Assembly (NCBI GenBank): GCA_015680685.1
Contig: MNCI01027230.1
Span: forward strand, 345,589-382,095
DNA length: 36,507 bases
Reading direction: 5' to 3'
DNA from: Gnetum montanum
Lineage: Eukaryota; Streptophyta; Gnetopsida; Gnetales; Gnetaceae
Both the position numbers and the translations under genes were made by a program. The stretch's first letter is position 1. Each line of letters opens with the position of its first letter. Shown here one piece after another: positions 31,590 through 36,507 of this stretch. The notes under the pieces were generated by a model that had not been told where the DNA came from, ran no database searches, and worked only from the letters and a program-made list of their open reading frames with translations.

Positions 31590-33115
31590 GCAACCACCAT
31601 AGAAGCCATGATAATTTTTCTAGATCCTCATCTCCAACTCCTCCTTCAACATCTAGTTTTGATAAAGATGAAAATAGGTATAAGGATAAAGTTCCACGAA
31701 AGGGTTAGAAAAGTAAGAATTGAACCCACAGACACACTCAAGGTCATCAACATGAACATAAGTCCAATCATCACCATCAACCAAATAGAAATTTTCATCA
31801 CAACTTGTCTGATGATGATGATCCCTTTTTTGACCACAAAGATCCTAATGCATATCAAAGAGGTAGTTGAGATATTTTGTAGGCATCATAAAGAGAGTCA
31901 CCTACCTAGGCTGGATATGAATAATATTCCTAAATTTGCAGGAGGCTATGATTTAGATTGACAAAATTATTTACAAGCCTTCCATGATGCTTGTGTCTAC
32001 TATAACATTGAAAAAGGATGGCAAAGATTAAGCTCTTTCCTAGGACACTAATTGATAGAGCCAAAGTGTGGTATAGATCATTGAGACCAAGGTTAGTCTG
32101 ACAATGGTCCACAATGCTAGAACTCTTCAACGAGAAATACCAAACCTATGTGAGAGTGTCCAATTTGAGGAGACAGATCCAAGAGTGGAAGAAAGAACAA
32201 TATGAACCCTTGGACATGGCCTTAGATAGATATTATGCCTTAATGAATAGATGCCTAGGCCATGGTTTCTCCAAGGAAAGGAAATGTTTCCAGATCATAA
32301 ATAAGCTTTGTAATGAAACAAGGGAGACCCTTGGGATGTATGCCCTAGGGCCATTGTACAAGCTCCAAGCCCATTAGATCTAAGAGTTAATCAAGTGTGT
32401 GGAAAAGGAAGAAGGAGAGATATGCAAATGGAAGAATGTTAAGAAATATCAATGGCACCCAACTCTTCAACAGAAGGAGGCCTAGATCTATGGTAAGAAG
32501 AATGAAAAAACTCTTGATAGGATGATTCTACAACAAACCTTGCCAATATAGAAGTCTATTGATGAACTTGAAGCAAAGTTTAATAGGATGTCCAAATGGA
32601 TATATGAAAATGTTACAACTCTCATTAAGACGGTCGAGGATAGGATCATGCAAAATAAGCCAGGAAATCACAATAAACAAATGATATAGAACCAAGAAAT
32701 AGCTAGGAACACTTTTCGACAAACAAGAAAAATGGCCAAAGAAAGTGAGGCTATAGACTTGACCACAGATGAAGATAATGGATGCAAAATTTACGTATAT
32801 GACCATCCGAAGGGCCATTACCCAATATTGTTGCATCTATAGGAGTATTAGGTAGGTGCCTTAAATCCAAAGTTTGTGCAAAAGCACATGCTTAGGAGGT
32901 TTCCTCTCCCACAAGGTAATTATAGATAGTTCCACAACTAATTGTACCATCCTAGGGGGACTTATTACCAACCTCAACATGGTCCTTAGCTATGGTGGCA
33001 ACAACCATAGTCATGGGGGAGGCCACCACCAAATTAACCCTCTCTGCCAAAACTACATGGATATTATGTTCAACATCCTATTTCTCCAACTAGTTCTACA
33101 TCCTCTACTTTAAAT
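31590..33115 (+). pseudogene. gag of the pol-less element, degenerate
   Basis: Order as in the minus-strand gag: a charged His/Asp-rich lead (31600-31870), MNNIPKFAGGYDLD (near 31918), QNYLQAFHDACVYYNIE, WYRSLRPRLV, then MLELFNEKYQTYVRVSNL (32114), LRRQIQEWKKEQYEPLDMAL and YYALMNRCLGHGFSKE (Retrotrans_gag core, to 32377). Next come an IDELEAKFNRMSKWIYENV segment near 32555 absent from the autonomous gag, an acidic IDLTTDEDNGCKIYVYDHPK segment near 32755, and a Pro/Gln-rich tail with HGYYVQHPISP near 33058. Mostly one frame with about 15 stops and a few shifts. The frame changes near 33115 and runs on into the coiled-coil region. Confidence 0.82.
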
Positions 33116-34985
33116 CACCACTAGCACTCTCTCAAGTACCATCAACCCATGACATCCCCTAAAGGATCACACCTCGCACATCTTACCATTCATCTTACCC
33201 TCGATATCCTCCTACTCCACTGCATTATAGGCCACCACCAATGACATAAGAAGGTTTAGCATCCCAATATCAACAAATAAATGCCACTTGTGCTGTGAAT
33301 GTGTAGAGACATGCTAACACCAATGGGTCTCAAAATGCTTCCTTCATTGAACTCCTCAAACTTGCAACACCAAGAAAGGATCTTGATAAAGAACAAGAAT
33401 GAGAGAAGGAAGCAAAGCCATAAATGAAAAAAAATGAGCCTAAATAGTGCCCAAAAGTACAAGCTCCACCACTATTGCCACTACAAGATTACAGGCCCAT
33501 AATGAGCCATCTCCAGAAAATTACTAAAGTTGTCAGTTGGGGAAGGAAAGATGAGTCTAATCTCTTCAAAGTAATTGATGATGTCATATAGCCCACTATT
33601 TCAATTGATTCAACAACAAGGGAGATCTTATTACAATAAGGAGGAGGATCCCAATGGTCTAAACAAATATCTAGGAATGTTGCATCCTTCTAGGTAATGC
33701 TTGAAACTATAGAAGGTGCCATAGTTCTGGTAATGCAGCATCAGGATATGGTAGGTGTAGCAGAAGTGATCACAGATCATATTAAAGAATTACTCAACAT
33801 GCCTGTCATGCCCCTAGTAGATCTTATTAGGACCAAAGATGCGTAAATGCTGGCTGGAACTTTAATGACTCCTGCGGTGCATGAGGATGTTTTCGATTGA
33901 CTGTTGCAGATGGGGCAAGTGATGACTACTTTTTTTGACATCCCTAGTGATGTCACTGCAACATAGTCAGGCCTCATTGCCACTAAAGGGAAGCTAGTCA
34001 TGGCTAAAGTTAGGGTAGAACATGCAAAAGTAGAAGTGCAAAGATTGCAATAAGAGATGGTTGTCTTGAGAATTGAACAACAAGACCCTACCCAATTTGT
34101 TGCGCCTAACCAACTAGAAAAATTCAAGATGGAGCTATTATCCAAACTAACTAAGGAGAGTGCAACAGCAAAATAAGAAAAAGAGAAAGTGATTTGGAAT
34201 ACCTCTACTATTGATGCACAATCTCATGCTTACAAAAAGGCATTGACCACTACACAAGAAGAAAACAAGCAGCTCGCCACTAAGAATTCAAGATTGACCA
34301 TAGTTGAAAAGTAAAAGAACATTCTTGACGAGAGTTTCCACCAATTAAGAGAACAACTGATGAGAGTCAACAAGGACATTAATAGATTGGCTAGAGAAAA
34401 TAGAGCCCTCTCAATGAAGAAGGTCTGTGTGATTCGACAAAAATTAGCAATAAAAATCAACGCATGGTAGAATGAGGCCAAGAAGCATGAAAAGTTGAAG
34501 GAATACTTCCATGACCAAGTAGGCATGTATGAGAAAATAAATGAAAAAGAGATCTAGATGCTAAAGCCCACATTAGATCCCTATCAGCAAAAACTCTTGA
34601 GTGGCAACCAATTCTGGATAGCTATGCCTTGGTCCACCAAGCAAAAGTAAAAAATAAAGACCTACAAATCAAAGATTTGAAAGAATACATGGCATTGGCT
34701 AACCTCAGAAATGCCAACCTTACCATGTTAACAACAAGTTAACCTTGGAACAAGCTAGAGAAGTAGGTGGCGGTGACATATGCATTGTATAAGAAAGAGT
34801 TCATAGATCAAAAAGACTTTTTGTAGAAGCTGCATGTGGCAAACTCGAAATTGGAAGTGGTTAAAGCTAGCTACTAGGAACTAAAGGATGTCACCTCAAA
34901 CCTAGCTAGAAGATTAATAGATTATCATGAACTTAGAGAAAAAGCTAGGGCCTTTGAGGAGGAACGATGGTAGTTTACAACTTGA
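33116..34985 (+). pseudogene. Long coiled-coil reading frame in place of pol
   Basis: From 33121 to about 34560 a single frame runs for 480 codons with about a dozen stops, mostly TAA/TAG where Gln fits. It then shifts once and continues to about 34985. The first part continues the Pro/Gln-rich Gag tail (SYPRYPPTPLHYRPPP). The middle is aliphatic (MVGVAEVITDHIKELLNM). From about 33990 it is charged and heptad-like: VRVEHAKVEVQRLQ, LEKFKMELLSKLTKES, TQEENKQLATKNSRLTIVEK, LREQLMRVNKDINRLAREN, EAKKHEKLKEYFHDQ, KDLQIKDLKEYMALANLRN, SNLARRLIDYHELREKARAF. I do not recognise the protein. It appears fused behind Gag and occupies the place of protease-RT-integrase. It could be a structural extension of Gag or a captured host sequence. 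Confidence 0.65.
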
Positions 34986-35089
34986 TATGTGAAGGCTAAT
35001 TAGATGTTCCCGCAACTACCATGCCCTTGGGACATACCAACATCAACACATATTGGTTCAACAGCCTAGATGATACATGATCCATGAAT

Positions 35090-35385
35090 GGAAAAGGAAG
35101 TGTTTTAAGCATTACTTAATTGTTAGAAATTTTACAAGCTTGGTGACAAAGTGAAACAACTAATGGAGGAGCCACCACCTCTAAGAACCACATTAGCTTT
35201 CCAATTTTTTTCTTGTAATATTGTATTCCATTTTTTATACTACATCACTACAGCATGTAAGAGTCAATTATTATTTTTTGTTGTTTAAGTTAGTCAATAA
35301 TCCCATACCTTCCTAATATTTTGTAAAGAACTTGTTCCTCATTTTGTTCAACTCGAGGACGAGTTTTCATTCAATCATGAGGGTA
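35090..35385 (+). other. 3' untranslated part and polypurine context
   Basis: Non-coding. ATTTTGTAAAGAACT near 35320, CTCGAGGACGAGTTTTCATT near 35352 and CAATCATGAGGGTA ending at 35385. The autonomous element has ATTTTGTAAGGAACT, GATGAGTTTTCATTCA and GTCATGGAGGTA at the same place (minus strand 6122-6076). The CTCGAGGACGAG string commonly precedes 3' LTRs of plant gypsy elements. Confidence 0.65.
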
Positions 35386-35548
35386 TGATGAGTCATCATT
35401 TGTCAGCTTTGATGTTGAAGCCAAGAACTAATGTCGGATATTCAATGTCATCTCCTTTATGCATGCCTATAAATATAGAACTTGGGTGCATGGTTTGGAG
35501 GAAATAGATTTTTAGTTTTTGTTCTCAGTTTTTGATAGTCTTTCTTTA
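35386..35548 (+). repeat. Truncated 3' LTR of the gag-only element
   Basis: TGATGAGTCATCATTTGTCAGC start; matches 30316-30490 including CCTATAAATATAGAACTTGG and TTTTTGATAGTCTTTCTT. It stops where another LTR begins at 35549. Its remaining part should lie beyond that inserted element, outside the window. Confidence 0.83.
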
Positions 35549-36507
35549 TGATGAATCATGATTTGCTAGGCTCTAATATTGGATCTGCAATATCACATCC
35601 TGGGCAATGATATCGAATACACGATATCGTGATTCCTTTGTTAGCCTATAAATATAGCACTCGGGTGCATAAGAAAGGGGGAGTTAGATAGAGTTAGAGT
35701 AGATTCTTTTTGTCAGTTCCAATTCATTTCAATTCTTTCCCTAGTGCATGCCCGCAGTGTGATGATTGTAATTGTACAAAACCTTTATTCGAGTGTGACA
35801 TACTTGGACATGCACATGACCAGCAATAAAGATCGAGATTACTCCATCATTGCAACATTCACTTAGTTTTTAATTGTTTAATTATTATTGTTATTTATTT
35901 TTCTCTTAGTTAATATTTCTTCACCATCATTTACTATTCCTATTGTTAAATGCAGAATGAGTATGGCTTAATCATGAACATTGAAGTGTAACTACTTGGT
36001 AACCTAGTAGTGTATTTAGGAGTGCTTAAGTAATGTATGCTTGGTAATTCCAGAAGTAGTACATGACGTCCAAGATGCGTACGAATGATTAAGGATGGAT
36101 GCTCATCACACTTAGGCTAGCTCAGGCTTCATTTCCTACTTCTTATTAGTTTAATCAAGCTTATCTTCCATTATCCCTAGGAGTAGCACTAGTTTAGGAC
36201 CATATCATTCACCTCACTTTGGACTAAACCATACGTGACCAACCAAATACTAGTCTAGGTGGAAAGATAACAAAGTACAATTAACATGTAACTATCTAGA
36301 TACCACAACTAGTCTGTCTGTGGAGTTTGACTAAATCATGCGTGAATGCTCGTATTCATATGGTTGAGTGTAGGGGTACTTCGCCACTCATCATTGGCAC
36401 TGTTGCCGGGGACAGTGCTAGATATTTAGATTAGTTACATCATCCAAGATCACTGTGATAAAGCCTTGACAATATATATTTTAGAAAGAAGTAATTGCAA
36501 AAAAAAA
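35549..36507 (+). mobile_element. 5' LTR and start of another Athila-family element
   Basis: LTR 35549-36393 (845 bp) starts TGATGAATCATGATTTGC and ends CACTCATCA. It contains the ATATCGAATACACGATATCG U3 block (35610), CCTATAAATATAGCACTCGG (35645) and AATAAAGATCGAG (35827). The primer site follows at 36395, and the internal region begins at 36413 and leaves the window. It is inserted in the 3' LTR of the gag-only element and is therefore younger. Confidence 0.87.
36395..36412 (+). promoter_or_regulatory. Primer-binding site, tRNA-Asp
   Basis: TGGCACTGTTGCCGGGGA, one base after the LTR end. It differs from the tRNA-Asp 3'-end complement at only two positions, both C-to-T/G-to-A type. Best preserved of the three primer sites. 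Confidence 0.92.

Larger units (their letters stand above)
30316..35548 (+). mobile_element. Athila-family element with gag but no pol (non-autonomous type)
   Basis: 5' LTR 30316-31202, tRNA-Asp primer site 31204-31221, gag 31590-33115, long coiled-coil frame 33116-34985, 3' untranslated part and polypurine context to 35385, truncated 3' LTR 35386-35548. No protease, RT, RNase H or integrase motif is found in any frame between gag and the 3' LTR. Gag, LTR ends, primer site and the 3' context closely resemble the autonomous element at 5241-15117. The 3' LTR is cut after 163 bp by another insertion at 35549. Confidence 0.8.

Overview
The window looks like intergenic DNA from a large, repeat-rich seed-plant nuclear genome. 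I see no intact host gene. It is a nested set of old retroelements, all carrying in-frame stops and frameshifts. The two main families are plant lineages of Ty3/gypsy: an Athila-like family (tRNA-Asp primer site, FMDDF reverse transcriptase, LTRs of about 0.85-0.9 kb) and a Tat/Ogre-like element (dual RNase H). The species cannot be fixed from the sequence; a gymnosperm or other large-genome plant is a guess from element age and type.

Layout. 1-920 is the right part of an Athila-family LTR. 921-2253 (resuming at 3139) is the 3' half of a LINE ORF2, interrupted at 2254-3133 by a solo LTR with a perfect 5-bp target duplication. 3278 to about 28500 is a plus-strand Tat/Ogre-like element: LTR remnant with a hairpin array, gag-pro remnant, protease, a probable 6.25-kb intron, RT, RNase H, second (archaeal-type) RNase H, integrase, minisatellite, a 207-N assembly gap, and a second LTR. 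A complete 9.9-kb Athila-like element (5241-15117, minus strand) is inserted in its protease-coding sequence. 28500-30315 holds a GC-rich block ending in an N, a tRNA-derived SINE-like piece and otherwise unassigned AT-rich DNA. 30316-35548 is an element of the Athila family that carries gag but no pol; a long coiled-coil reading frame sits where pol should be. Its 3' LTR is broken at 35549 by the 5' LTR of another family member, which runs out of the window.

The most unusual content is inside the putative PR-RT intron of the Tat/Ogre-like element. On the opposite strand there is a degenerate but clearly spliced gene of at least seven exons (about 19899 down to 16300). Five of its six predicted GT-AG introns (81-171 nt) keep one reading frame across the junctions. 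I do not recognise the protein. A multi-exon gene antisense to its carrier would keep its introns through reverse transcription, because they are not introns on the genomic RNA strand. The gag/coiled-coil element is the second candidate for something undescribed: it shares LTR ends, primer site, PPT context and Gag with the autonomous element next to it, which suggests a non-autonomous partner.

Much of the decay is of C-to-T / G-to-A type. It shows in the primer sites, in hairpin motif variants (TACGC, TATGC, TACAC) and in lost catalytic Asp codons (Asp to Asn), as expected of long-methylated plant repeats.
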